NCBI RefSeq assembly: GCF_014931275.1
Contig: NZ_CP063110.1
Location: 457,001-521,000 of the forward strand
DNA: 64,000 bases
Source: Haemophilus parainfluenzae
GTDB lineage: Bacteria; Pseudomonadota; Gammaproteobacteria; Enterobacterales; Pasteurellaceae
Reading direction: 5' to 3'
A model generated the notes under the pieces. It ran no database searches, was not told where the DNA came from, and saw only the letters and a list, made by a program, of their open reading frames with translations. Made by a program: the position numbers and the translations under genes. Of this stretch, positions 8,517-16,589 are shown in pieces. How positions within the stretch are numbered: position 1 is the first letter of the stretch; every line of letters starts with the position of its first letter.

Positions 8517-8610
8517 TTTGCTTGATCCTTTATAATAGAAACGGAATAGCGAATAGGTTAAATCGGATTGACCAAATTCACAACATTTTTTTAAAAATTA
8601 GAGAAATTTT

Positions 8611-8832
8611 ATGCAAAATCAACAAATTTTAGAAGATCGCATCGCCGAACTTGAAATGAAAATTGCTTTTCAAGAACAACTTTTAGACGAACTCAACCAA
8701 GCATTAGTTCAACAACAGTTTGATATGGATAAAATTCAACTTCAACTCCACTATCTCGCCGGCAAATTAAAAGATATGCAACCTTCTAACATTGCTAGCC
8801 AAGCAGAAGAAACGCCACCTCCGCATTATTAA
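8611..8832 (+). CDS. slyX: SlyX family protein
   Basis: 73 residues, almost entirely coiled coil (about 5-55: [21 protein letters not shown]), with the Pro-Pro-His-Tyr ending typical of SlyX. The function of SlyX is unknown. Divergent from fkpA, conserved gene order. Confidence 0.92.
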   Translation: MQNQQILEDRIAELEMKIAFQEQLLDELNQALVQQQFDMDKIQLQLHYLAGKLKDMQPSNIASQAEETPPPHY

Positions 8833-8863
8833 AATGTAATAAAACCATATTTTTAGCTAAATG

Positions 8864-8879
8864 CGTGATCTTCATCACA
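8864..8879 (+). promoter_or_regulatory. CRP-like site upstream of the ABC importer operon
   Basis: CGTGA-N6-TCACA (8864-8868, 8875-8879), one mismatch to the TGTGA-N6-TCACA consensus. Its centre is about 70 bases before the transcription start predicted from TTGAAA (8906-8911) and TATGGT (8929-8934), a spacing compatible with class I activation. Confidence 0.6.
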
Positions 8880-8905
8880 AATTCATGAAAAATATTTTTA
8901 TTTTA

Positions 8906-8934
8906 TTGAAAAAATAACTAAGTGTTTTTATGGT
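8906..8934 (+). promoter_or_regulatory. Predicted sigma-70 promoter of the ABC importer operon
   Basis: TTGAAA (8906-8911) and TATGGT (8929-8934) with a 17-base spacer, about 30 bases upstream of the first start codon. Confidence 0.45.
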
Positions 8935-8970
8935 TACTCTATAGTTGTAAACCAAATAGAGGATGTAAGA

Positions 8971-10041
8971 ATGGCAAAGTTAGAAATAAAAAATATTACA
9001 AAAAAATTTGGTGACTTTTACGCAGCAAATAATATTACTTTTACCGCTGAAGAAGGCGAGTTTGTCACCTTATTAGGACCAAGTGGCTGTGGTAAAACCT
9101 CCTTATTAAAGTTAATCGCTGGATTTCATGTGGCTGATGAAGGTGAAATCCTTATTGGAGGAAAAAATGTTAACAACGTTCCTCCAGAAAAACGCAATAC
9201 AGCCATGTGTTTCCAATCCTATGCCCTTTTCCCTCACCTCAACGTTTCTCACAATATTTGCTATGGTTTAAAGCAACGTAAAATTGATATTGAAGAACAA
9301 AAACAGCGTTTAAATCTCGCATTGAAACAAATGGATTTAGAATTTCATAAATTGAAATTACCCAATGAGCTTTCTGGAGGTCAACAGCAACGTGTCGCAT
9401 TAGCCAGAGCCATGGTCACTCGTCCAGATGTAATTTTATTTGATGAACCGCTTTCCAACTTAGATGCCAAATTACGCGAAAGTGTACGTTTTGAAATTAA
9501 GCAACTCTCAAAACAATACAATTTGACTAGTATTTATGTGACTCATGATCAGGCTGAAGCCCTAACTATGTCAGATAAAATTATTGTGTTAAATAAAGGT
9601 GCTATTGAGCAAATTGGCTCTCCTCAAGATATTTATCATCATCCTAAAAACCGCTTTGTGGCAGATTTTATTGGCATTGCCAATATCACGGAAGCCAATG
9701 TAAAAAACATCGGCGATAACCTTTATGCTGTTAGTTCTATTTTTGGCGATTTCACCGTATTTTCTGAGAAAAAACCGGAATCAGAACGAATTTATATTTG
9801 CTTTCGACCAGAAGACATTGAATTGTTACCAAACGCACAAACGGAAGCGGAAAACCAAATTACAGTAGATATCATCAACACCGCTTTTATGGGCAATATC
9901 ACGGAAGTGCAAGGAGTTATTAAACGTAGTGATGAAGAGAAAAAATTACGCCTGCAACTAACAAAATGTCCGAATTTGAGCGATAAACTCACCTTTACGG
10001 TTCCCCGCCATGCGATTAAATTCTTGGAGTCCGTAAAATGA
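8971..10041 (+). CDS. ABC importer ATP-binding protein (PotA/FbpC-like)
   Basis: 356 residues. The nucleotide-binding domain (about 3-235) has Walker A GPSGCGKT (about 36-43), the Q-loop in CFQSYALFPHL, signature LSGGQQQR, Walker B VILFDEP and the switch His in YVTHDQ. A C-terminal TOBE-like domain (about 240-355) marks it as the CUT1/polyamine/iron type. It couples ATP hydrolysis to import through the two permeases encoded next; the permease start overlaps its stop by four bases. The substrate is not set by this subunit. Confidence 0.9.
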   Translation: MAKLEIKNITKKFGDFYAANNITFTAEEGEFVTLLGPSGCGKTSLLKLIAGFHVADEGEILIGGKNVNNVPPEKRNTAMCFQSYALFPHLNVSHNICYGLKQRKIDIEEQKQRLNLALKQMDLEFHKLKLPNELSGGQQQRVALARAMVTRPDVILFDEPLSNLDAKLRESVRFEIKQLSKQYNLTSIYVTHDQAEALTMSDKIIVLNKGAIEQIGSPQDIYHHPKNRFVADFIGIANITEANVKNIGDNLYAVSSIFGDFTVFSEKKPESERIYICFRPEDIELLPNAQTEAENQITVDIINTAFMGNITEVQGVIKRSDEEKKLRLQLTKCPNLSDKLTFTVPRHAIKFLESVK

Positions 10042-10907
10042 AAAGTCTCAAAAATGATGTAAAAGCATGGTTATTGCTATGCAGCGGTTTAGGTACAATC
10101 CTATTTTTAATGGGGTCCACATTCTACATTGTCGTCTCTCAAAGCCTTGGTTTATACAGTATGGGTGGGGAAGAAAGCCAATTTAATTTGGAGTATTGGC
10201 AAGCCGTATTAAATAGCCCTGTATTCCAAAATTCGTATATTTATTCCGTAAAAGTGTCTTTATTAGGGGCGATTTTATCCATCATCGTGGCTTATCCCAT
10301 TGCCATGTGGTTGCGTAAAAAATTGCCTGCCAAGGTAACGATCATCACCATCTTGCGGGCACCTATGTTGGTACCGGGATTAGTTGCCGCCTTTTTGTTC
10401 GTCAATATGATTTCTTACCACGGCATTCTTAACGAAGTATTCGTTTATTTAGGCATTTGGGACGAACCGAAAACCCTACAAAATGACGAATTTGGTTGGG
10501 GGGTAGTGATTTTACAAATGTGGAAAAACATTCCCTTTGCTTTAATTCTTATTGGTGGCGCGGTCAATTCACTGAAAACTGATTTATTAGATGCGGCGGC
10601 TAATTTAGGTTCGAGTCCTTGGCAACGTTTTCGTTATGTGATCTTTCCACTAACCTTAGGTGCGGTACAAGTTTCCTTTATTTTAATATTTATCGGCGCA
10701 CTCGGTGATTTCGCCTTTTATAGTATTGCAGGTCCTCGTAGTACCTATTCTTTAGCACGTTTAATGCAAATGTCTGCCTATGAATTTGAAGAATGGAATC
10801 AAAGTGCGGTCATGGCATTAACTATTATGTTGACCTCTGCCTTCTTCACCATCCTAGTGTCATTATTGATTAAACCATTAGCCGTCAAACGTGGAGAAGT
10901 CAAATGA
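10038..10907 (+). CDS. ABC importer permease, PotB/CysT-like
   Basis: 289 residues, six membrane segments. The EAA loop that docks with the ATPase is visible as DAAANLGSSPWQRFRYVIFP (about 190-210). Overlaps both neighbours by four bases, so it is translated as one operon with the ATPase and second permease. The periplasmic loop between helices 1 and 2 (YSMGGEESQFNLEYW) is PotB-like. Confidence 0.88.
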   Translation: MKSLKNDVKAWLLLCSGLGTILFLMGSTFYIVVSQSLGLYSMGGEESQFNLEYWQAVLNSPVFQNSYIYSVKVSLLGAILSIIVAYPIAMWLRKKLPAKVTIITILRAPMLVPGLVAAFLFVNMISYHGILNEVFVYLGIWDEPKTLQNDEFGWGVVILQMWKNIPFALILIGGAVNSLKTDLLDAAANLGSSPWQRFRYVIFPLTLGAVQVSFILIFIGALGDFAFYSIAGPRSTYSLARLMQMSAYEFEEWNQSAVMALTIMLTSAFFTILVSLLIKPLAVKRGEVK

Positions 10908-11755
10908 GTAGTTCCGTACAAATCACAACGAAAAATGGTCGATTAATCGCACGTATTTCCTTAACGTTCTTTATTCTTGCTAATTTTATTTGGTTGTTCT
11001 TGCCATTTTTGATGGCTGGTTTATGGTCATTGGTAGATCCCGCTAAACCGTGGAGTTATCCAGATATTTTCCCTCAATCATTATCTTTTGAGCGTTGGAA
11101 AATCGTCTGGGAAACCACCTCTTTACCTGAAGCAATGTTTAATAGCTATACCATTGCGCCTACGGTTTCTCTGATCACTATTTTACTCTCTCTCCCAACA
11201 GCTTATGCATTTGGACGTATGGAGTTTAGAGGTAAAAAATTAGCAGAATTATTAACACTGATTCCATTGGTTATTCCAGGCATGATTATTGCCCTATTCT
11301 TTAGCCGTATGTTATTGGATTTAAATATTAATAATCCATTCATCGGCATTGTTATTGGGCATGTTGTACTCACTTTACCTTATGCTATTCGGATTTTATC
11401 CGCGGGCTTTTCTTCTGTACCGCAAGACCTTATTGATGCTAGCCGTGACTTAGGTGCATCTAAATTTACCGTTTTCAAAGACGTGTATATGCCGATGTTA
11501 AAACCAAGTTTTTTAGCATCAATTATTTTCTGTTTAGTGAAAAGTATTGAAGAGTTTGCTATCGCTTTCGTTATCGGCTCACCAGACTTTATTACCGTGC
11601 CAACCATTTTATATTCTTTCCTCGGTTATTCTTTTATTCGTCCGAATGCGGCCGTTGTATCGATTATTTTGTTGGTACCAAACATTATTTTGATGATGAT
11701 TATCGAAAAATTGTTGAAAGGGAATTATCTCTCTCAATCCACAGGAAAAGCATAA
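10904..11755 (+). CDS. ABC importer permease, PotC-like
   Basis: 283 residues, six membrane segments, EAA loop DASRDLGASKFTVFKDVYMP (about 180-200). It pairs with the preceding permease to form the membrane pore. The binding-protein gene starts 19 bases later with its own AAGGAG ribosome site. Confidence 0.88.
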   Translation: MSSSVQITTKNGRLIARISLTFFILANFIWLFLPFLMAGLWSLVDPAKPWSYPDIFPQSLSFERWKIVWETTSLPEAMFNSYTIAPTVSLITILLSLPTAYAFGRMEFRGKKLAELLTLIPLVIPGMIIALFFSRMLLDLNINNPFIGIVIGHVVLTLPYAIRILSAGFSSVPQDLIDASRDLGASKFTVFKDVYMPMLKPSFLASIIFCLVKSIEEFAIAFVIGSPDFITVPTILYSFLGYSFIRPNAAVVSIILLVPNIILMMIIEKLLKGNYLSQSTGKA

Positions 11756-11774
11756 TTTTCACAAGGAGCATCTT

Positions 11775-12866
11775 ATGCAAAAAAATATCCGTAAACTTCT
11801 ATCCATTGGTCTTACCGCTGCCGCTTTGGCTGTCAGTACTTTTGCCTCGGCTTCCACTGACTTAAGTGGTAAATCTTGGAGTGAAATCGAAGAACTCGCT
11901 AAAAAAGAAGGGAAATTGACAGTTAGCGTTTGGTATTTGCAGCCGCAATTCCGTAATTTTGTCAAAGAATTTGAAAATCAATACGGTATTAAAGTCAAAG
12001 TACCTGAAGGCACCTTGGACGGTAATATCAATAAACTGATCGCTGAAAAAAATCTAGAAACCGGCAAAATGGACGTGGTTGTGTTAAATGCTGACCGTTT
12101 AGGCAACGTAGCGAAAAATGACATTCTTGTAAAACTCAATAACTTACCAAATTTCGATAAATTAAATCACCACTTACAAGGTGTTGAATTAGGCGATATG
12201 GCTGTAGGTTACTGGGGTAATCAAACCGGTCTAGCTTATGATCCTATGCGAATCAAAGAAGAGGAACTGCCACAATCTTGGGCTGATATGGAAAGTTATA
12301 TTGATAAAAATCCAAAAAAATTCGGCTATTCTGATCCAAACGGTGGCAGCTCCGGTAATGCCTTCATTCAGCGAGCTTTAGTATATATTAATGGTGATTA
12401 TGATTACCGTACCGATAAAATTGATGAAGCACAGATTGCTAATTGGAAGAAAACCTGGGATTGGTTCAGCAGTAAAAAAGATGCGCTAATCCGTACCGCT
12501 TCAAATGCTGATAGTCTAACCCGTTTAAACGATGGTGAGTTAGTAATTGTCTCTGCATGGCAAGATCACTTGTTCAGCTTGCAAAAACAAGGTGCAATTA
12601 CTGACCGTTTAAAATTCTATGTACCCAAATTTGGGATGCCTGGCGGTGGTAATGTTGTAACCGTAGCAAAAAATGCGCCGAACCCAGCCGCATCACTTGT
12701 TTTCGTGCATTGGATTACCTCACCTGAAGTACAACAGAAATTAAACCAAGAATTCGGTGTTCGTCCACTAAATAGTGAATCTGGTTTGAAAGATACCATT
12801 TTCTTCTCAACACCATGGCGTAAAGCCGAAATGGAAGCCTTCACAAAAGAAGTTATTTCGAGATAA
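11775..12866 (+). CDS. ABC importer periplasmic substrate-binding protein, substrate unknown
   Basis: 363 residues with a Sec signal peptide (about 1-27, ending FASA) and no lipobox, so the protein is free in the periplasm. The mature part has a class II (PotD/FbpA/YnjB) bilobed layout: LTVSVWYLQPQFRNFVKEFENQYGIKV at the start, MDVVVLNADRLGNVAK, GNQTGLAYDP and a C-terminal PAASLVFVHWITSPEVQQK. I cannot assign the ligand: it is not clearly spermidine or ferric iron. CRP-like control and neighbouring carbon-source genes favour an organic carbon compound, as inference. Confidence 0.82.
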   Translation: MQKNIRKLLSIGLTAAALAVSTFASASTDLSGKSWSEIEELAKKEGKLTVSVWYLQPQFRNFVKEFENQYGIKVKVPEGTLDGNINKLIAEKNLETGKMDVVVLNADRLGNVAKNDILVKLNNLPNFDKLNHHLQGVELGDMAVGYWGNQTGLAYDPMRIKEEELPQSWADMESYIDKNPKKFGYSDPNGGSSGNAFIQRALVYINGDYDYRTDKIDEAQIANWKKTWDWFSSKKDALIRTASNADSLTRLNDGELVIVSAWQDHLFSLQKQGAITDRLKFYVPKFGMPGGGNVVTVAKNAPNPAASLVFVHWITSPEVQQKLNQEFGVRPLNSESGLKDTIFFSTPWRKAEMEAFTKEVISR

Positions 12867-12870
12867 ACAA

Positions 12871-12902
12871 TAAACCGCACGTTAACGTGCGGTTTACTTT
12901 TA
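12871..12902 (+). terminator. Intrinsic terminator of the ABC importer operon
   Basis: TAAACCGCACG (12871-12881) and CGTGCGGTTTA (12886-12896) form an 11-base stem with a TTAA loop; CTTTTAT follows. The core resembles an uptake sequence. Confidence 0.8.
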
Positions 12903-12936
12903 TAGGCTAATAAAGTGCGGTCAGTTTTAACCACAT

Positions 12937-14322
12937 TTACAACCAAACAAAATAAGTCATACTGCCGATGATGGCGATACAGAATAGGTTTAGAATCAAA
13001 CCGACTTTTGCCATATCAAGTTGTTTCACATTTCCTGTTGCAAACACAATAGCATTGGGCGGTGTAGCGATTGGCAACATAAATGCACAACTTGCCCCAC
13101 AAGCGATAATTGCTGCTAAAGCGATAGGCGGTAAATTCATAGATTGTGCCACTGAAATCACAATTGGCATAATCAACGCTGCACTGGCGGTATTCGATGT
13201 AAATTCCGTTAAGAAAATAATAAATGCCGTCATCACAAAGCAAAGTACCCAAAGTGGTTTGGTTTGCACAAACTGAACGATACTATCCGCCATAATCTTA
13301 CTGGCACCAGAATCTTTCATCACGATACTGAGTGTTAAACCACCACCGAATAAAACGAGCACGCCCCATTCAACACGCTCTTGAATTTCTTTCCAAGTCG
13401 CCACGCCTGAAATACAAATAAAGATCACAACGCATAGCGCAATCACCGTATCAAAGTTTTCGATTTTTTTCGGTAATTCAAGGAAAGCCGTAATCCATGG
13501 GTTTAAGAGAGAGCTGAAAAGTAACATAATCGCCATACCGATAAAGATCATTAAGGTAATGATATTTTTTCGATTAAAGCTGACTTTCTCAAGTGATGGA
13601 TTAAAATCCACAGAAAAGTCTGGACGTAAAATCACCCATAAAGAAAAAATCATTGAAGGTACAAGCAATACCATCACTGGGAAACCGTAACCTAGCCATT
13701 CCGTGAAAGTCACTTGAATTTGAGATGCCAAAATCGCATTCGGCGCACTTCCCACCAATGTACCTATACCACCGATACTGGCGCTAAATGCCATGCCTAA
13801 CAATACAAAGGCGTACAACCGATGATTTTTCTCTGCATTGATACCTTTTAACATCCCCATCGTGAGCGGTAACATCATCGCCGCCACAGCGGTGTTGTTA
13901 ATCCACATGGAAAGGAATGTGGTTACAGTGAATAGATAGGTGATAGAAAGTTTTAAGTTTCCTTTGGCCAAACGAATAATGTAATTCGCAATAATCTTGT
14001 CTAGATTCTGAATTTGCAGCACTGCAGCCACCACAAATCCCCCAAAGAACATATAAATAATTGGGGTAGAGAATGGTGCGAGCGCTTTTTGTGTATTAAT
14101 CAAGCCTAATCCTATGGCCACGACAGGCACCATAAGGGATGTCACGGTAATATTAAAGGCTTCCGTTAACCATAAAATACCAATAAAAATCAGCAAGGCT
14201 AGCCCGCGATTCTCTTGAGCAGAAAACGGCAGTATTTTGATTAACACCAACATGAAGACAAAGTCTAAGGCAAGAATAATGAGACTTTTATATTTAGAGA
14301 GAAAGGTTTGTTGAGTTTGCAT
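12937..14322 (-). CDS. DASS/SLC13 family sodium-dependent carboxylate transporter
   Basis: 461 residues, about 11-12 membrane segments. The two inverted-repeat signature motifs are present as MWINNTAVAAMMLP (about residues 140-153) and FTSNTASAALIMP (near 380). In VcINDY both are Ser-Asn-Thr and bind the carboxylate and Na+; here the first is Asn-Asn-Thr. It should import a di- or tricarboxylate such as succinate, malate or citrate, but the substrate is not resolved. A CRP-like site lies 80-96 bases upstream of the start. Transcribed alone toward the ABC operon. Confidence 0.85.
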   Translation of the reverse strand: MQTQQTFLSKYKSLIILALDFVFMLVLIKILPFSAQENRGLALLIFIGILWLTEAFNITVTSLMVPVVAIGLGLINTQKALAPFSTPIIYMFFGGFVVAAVLQIQNLDKIIANYIIRLAKGNLKLSITYLFTVTTFLSMWINNTAVAAMMLPLTMGMLKGINAEKNHRLYAFVLLGMAFSASIGGIGTLVGSAPNAILASQIQVTFTEWLGYGFPVMVLLVPSMIFSLWVILRPDFSVDFNPSLEKVSFNRKNIITLMIFIGMAIMLLFSSLLNPWITAFLELPKKIENFDTVIALCVVIFICISGVATWKEIQERVEWGVLVLFGGGLTLSIVMKDSGASKIMADSIVQFVQTKPLWVLCFVMTAFIIFLTEFTSNTASAALIMPIVISVAQSMNLPPIALAAIIACGASCAFMLPIATPPNAIVFATGNVKQLDMAKVGLILNLFCIAIIGSMTYFVWL

Positions 14323-14402
14323 ATATAATCTCCTATAAAACGATAGGGGAGATTATTAATTAGCATTTAACCGAAAAAATTGAAACATATTTTTAACAAA
14401 TT

Positions 14403-14418
14403 TGTGACACGCTTCAAA
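14403..14418 (-). promoter_or_regulatory. CRP-like site upstream of the DASS transporter gene
   Basis: TGTGA-N6-TCAAA, one mismatch to the CRP consensus. Its centre is about 88 bases before the DASS start codon; an AT-rich stretch at 14350-14360 could hold the -10 element, placing the site roughly 60-65 bases upstream of transcription start. Confidence 0.5.
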
Positions 14419-14439
14419 CTATTTTTGTATATACAACAA

Positions 14440-14459
14440 ACCGCACCTAAAAGTGCGGT
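14440..14459 (-). terminator. Inverted uptake-signal hairpin after nanX
   Basis: ACCGCAC (14440-14446) and GTGCGGT (14453-14459) around a six-base loop, just beyond the nanX stop codon, with moderately T-rich sequence following on the minus strand. Confidence 0.5.
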
Positions 14460-14477
14460 CTGTTTTGCTTTCGTTTT

Positions 14478-15704
14478 TTATTGTTGCATACGAGCTTGAA
14501 TACGTTCTGGCAATCTTAATCCAACGAGAGCAACAAGGACAATTGTCCAGAATAAGGTGACATACACAAGGGCTGAACCAAGTCCTACTCTTTCGCTAAG
14601 TTTGGCGGCAATCACAGGAGACACCCCACCACCGATTGCAGCGAAATTATAGATGAAACCGATACCTGTGCTTCGCATTTCAGCTGGGAAGAAAGTCGCC
14701 ATATATTTTGGTACTAAACCGGCAATTCCTAGATTAGTTGCAAGTAAGAAGAAGAGCAACGCACCAAGCGCTAATACATTATTTTCTGGCAAATAGAATA
14801 CTGGGAAGAGGAAGAAAAGTGATAACAATAAGCTATATACAAAGGTTTTCTTCTCACCCAATTTATCCCCAATAAAGCCTGCAATTAAGGTACCAATGAG
14901 GATACCAAAGCCTGCCCAGAACATTAGCGATTTCACATTTTCAGCATAGCCGTTTTCTTTGAGGTAAAGTGGAAGTAGACCTACTACCGGCCAGTTTACG
15001 GAGAAAATTGAATAGCAAACTAAGAAAATAATTAAGGTGATTGGTAATTGTTTTTTAGTGAATAGGTCAGTAAGTGGAACTTTATTCACTTTACCCGCTG
15101 CTTTCGCTTGAGCCCATTCTTCACTTTCTGGTGCATGGCGACGAACATAGAGTACTAAAGCTACTGGAGCTAAACCAATAAAGAAAGCCATACGCCAACC
15201 ATAAGCTTGTGCAACCCAAGGGATTACTTGAGAAGCAAGAATATTACCAATAGAAAAGCCACTCACTAAGAATGCACTGGCTTTTGTACGCAAATGTTTT
15301 GGCCAGCTTTCAATGGCATAAGAGGAAGAACACGCATATTCACCTGCCATCCCCATACCGATAATCATACGGAAGATGAAAAGCCAAATATAACTGGTGG
15401 ATAAACCGCACAAGAATGTCCCAACGGAATACGTAATAATGGAAACAATCATCGCCAAACGACGCCCATATTTATCGGCAAAACTACCAAAAATCGCCCC
15501 GCCTAATGGACGTGCGACGAACGCTGCAAGTAATAATGTGGATGTTTCCGTTGTACTCATGGCGAATTCTTTTTGAATATCCAAAAGCACGTAAGTGATA
15601 AGCATATAATCGAAGCCATCAAAAACATAACCTAACCAAGCCGCAAATAACGCTTTCTTTTGCGTAGGACTGACTTCTTTATACCATGGTAATGATGTTG
15701 CCAT
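14478..15704 (-). CDS. nanX: NanX-like MFS transporter, probable 2,7-anhydro-N-acetylneuraminate importer
   Basis: 408 residues, twelve membrane segments of the major facilitator superfamily, sugar/sialate porter type. The start MATSLPWYKEVSPTQKKAL and the blocks WLGYVFDGFDYM, ARPLGGAIFGSFADKYGRR, GMAGEYACSSSYAIESWPK and GIAGLVPKYMATFFP strongly resemble E. coli NanX (YjhB) as I recall it, and less closely NanT. E. coli NanX imports 2,7-anhydro-Neu5Ac. The call is strengthened by the nanY-like gene in the divergent operon. GGGAGG precedes the start. Plain Neu5Ac transport cannot be excluded. Confidence 0.75.
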   Translation of the reverse strand: MATSLPWYKEVSPTQKKALFAAWLGYVFDGFDYMLITYVLLDIQKEFAMSTTETSTLLLAAFVARPLGGAIFGSFADKYGRRLAMIVSIITYSVGTFLCGLSTSYIWLFIFRMIIGMGMAGEYACSSSYAIESWPKHLRTKASAFLVSGFSIGNILASQVIPWVAQAYGWRMAFFIGLAPVALVLYVRRHAPESEEWAQAKAAGKVNKVPLTDLFTKKQLPITLIIFLVCYSIFSVNWPVVGLLPLYLKENGYAENVKSLMFWAGFGILIGTLIAGFIGDKLGEKKTFVYSLLLSLFFLFPVFYLPENNVLALGALLFFLLATNLGIAGLVPKYMATFFPAEMRSTGIGFIYNFAAIGGGVSPVIAAKLSERVGLGSALVYVTLFWTIVLVALVGLRLPERIQARMQQ

Positions 15705-15735
15705 AACAACCTCCCTTCCTTGTATTTGAGAATTT

Positions 15736-15751
15736 TGTGGTATAGATCACA
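15736..15751 (+). promoter_or_regulatory. CRP-like site 1 in the nanX/regulator intergenic region
   Basis: TGTGG-N6-TCACA, one mismatch to consensus. It lies about 69 bases upstream of the transcription start predicted for the rightward regulator operon, so it is better placed for that promoter than for nanX. Confidence 0.55.
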
Positions 15752-15778
15752 GAATTTAAAATCACTGCTAATTTCTGC

Positions 15779-15806
15779 TTGCATAAATAAAGATAAGACG
15801 TATGAT
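15779..15806 (+). promoter_or_regulatory. Predicted promoter of the regulator-oxidoreductase operon
   Basis: TTGCAT (15779-15784) and TATGAT (15801-15806) with a 16-base spacer. The -10 element lies within the spacer of the 7-base palindrome described separately. Confidence 0.4.
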
Positions 15807-15813
15807 GTCTTAT
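15793..15813. promoter_or_regulatory. Candidate operator palindrome for the GntR/FadR regulator
   Basis: Perfect inverted repeat ATAAGAC (15793-15799) and GTCTTAT (15807-15813) with a 7-base spacer. It overlaps the predicted -10 of the rightward operon and lies close to the likely nanX promoter. A dimeric winged-helix regulator encoded next door is the obvious candidate ligand; this is inference. Confidence 0.45.
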
Positions 15814-15828
15814 GTCAATCAAAGAGAA

Positions 15829-15844
15829 TGAGAGCTGGATCACA
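15829..15844 (-). promoter_or_regulatory. CRP-like site 2 in the nanX/regulator intergenic region
   Basis: TGAGA-N6-TCACA, one mismatch to consensus. Its position suits a class I site for a leftward nanX promoter starting near 15775. Confidence 0.45.
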
Positions 15845-15866
15845 AATTCAGAAAATAGATTAGAAA

Positions 15867-16589
15867 ATGAGAACAGAAATGAAAAAAACAAGTAAAAAAG
15901 AAGCAAGTCTCGTTTTGCAGGATAAAATCAAATCGCTCATCATTAAACAAAACCTCAAATCTGGCGATTTGATGCCAACAGAAAATGAACTGATTGAACA
16001 GCTTGGTGTGAGCCGTTCCAGTTTACGTGAAGCCATTAAATCTTTAGAGGCACTACACATTTTAGATATTCGCCATGGTGTTGGTACTTTTGTGAGTGAA
16101 TCCTCTCTTGTGCCAATGATCCGCGGATTAAGTTTTCACACCCAACTGAATTTGCATAATGATCATAATCAGCTGATTAATATTTTGGATATTCGGGAAA
16201 TTTTGGAATACGGTTTTGCCCCGATGGTTTTAGGAAAAATTAGCCAAGAACAGACCGCACTTTTGCAAAAATCAGTGGCAAACATGGAAAAAAATGCCCG
16301 TGAGCAAAAATTTTCCTCAAAAGATGAATATCACATTCATTTAAAACTTTATGAACCATTAAATAACCCATTACTGATTCAATATTTAGATGCGTTTTGG
16401 CAAATTTATCAGCAAGTAGAAAAAGGCTTACCGCCACCAATACTTTCGCCTGAAAAATTAGCCATGCAACACCGTGAATTAATTGATGCCGTAGAAGCTC
16501 ATGATTTGGTACGCATGCAACGCGCGATCTTGCAATATTTCCAAAGTATTCGCCAACGCTTACAACAAGGAGGGCATGATGCAAACTAA
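15867..16589 (+). CDS. GntR/FadR-family transcriptional regulator (probable regulator of the sialate cluster)
   Basis: 240 residues. An N-terminal winged helix-turn-helix (about 18-82) with LMPTENELIEQLGVSRSSLREAIKSLEA and HGVGTFV is followed by an FCD effector domain (about 100-230; IREILEYGF, HIHLKLYEPL, HRELIDAVEAHD) with His and Asp residues of the metal/ligand site. E. coli NanR is also FadR-type, so a role in sensing a sialate-derived ligand is plausible but not shown. A second start at 15879 (MKK) is possible. The stop overlaps the next gene, so regulator and enzymes share a transcript. Confidence 0.82.
   Translation: MRTEMKKTSKKEASLVLQDKIKSLIIKQNLKSGDLMPTENELIEQLGVSRSSLREAIKSLEALHILDIRHGVGTFVSESSLVPMIRGLSFHTQLNLHNDHNQLINILDIREILEYGFAPMVLGKISQEQTALLQKSVANMEKNAREQKFSSKDEYHIHLKLYEPLNNPLLIQYLDAFWQIYQQVEKGLPPPILSPEKLAMQHRELIDAVEAHDLVRMQRAILQYFQSIRQRLQQGGHDAN

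Noticed and set aside
8971..12866. Calling the ABC operon potABCD (spermidine/putrescine)
   Set aside because: Gene order and ATPase/permease types are similar, but the binding protein does not show clear PotD features.
14478..15704. Calling the MFS gene nanT (Neu5Ac transporter)
   Set aside because: Sequence blocks and linkage to a YjhC-like enzyme favour NanX; NanT remains the second choice.
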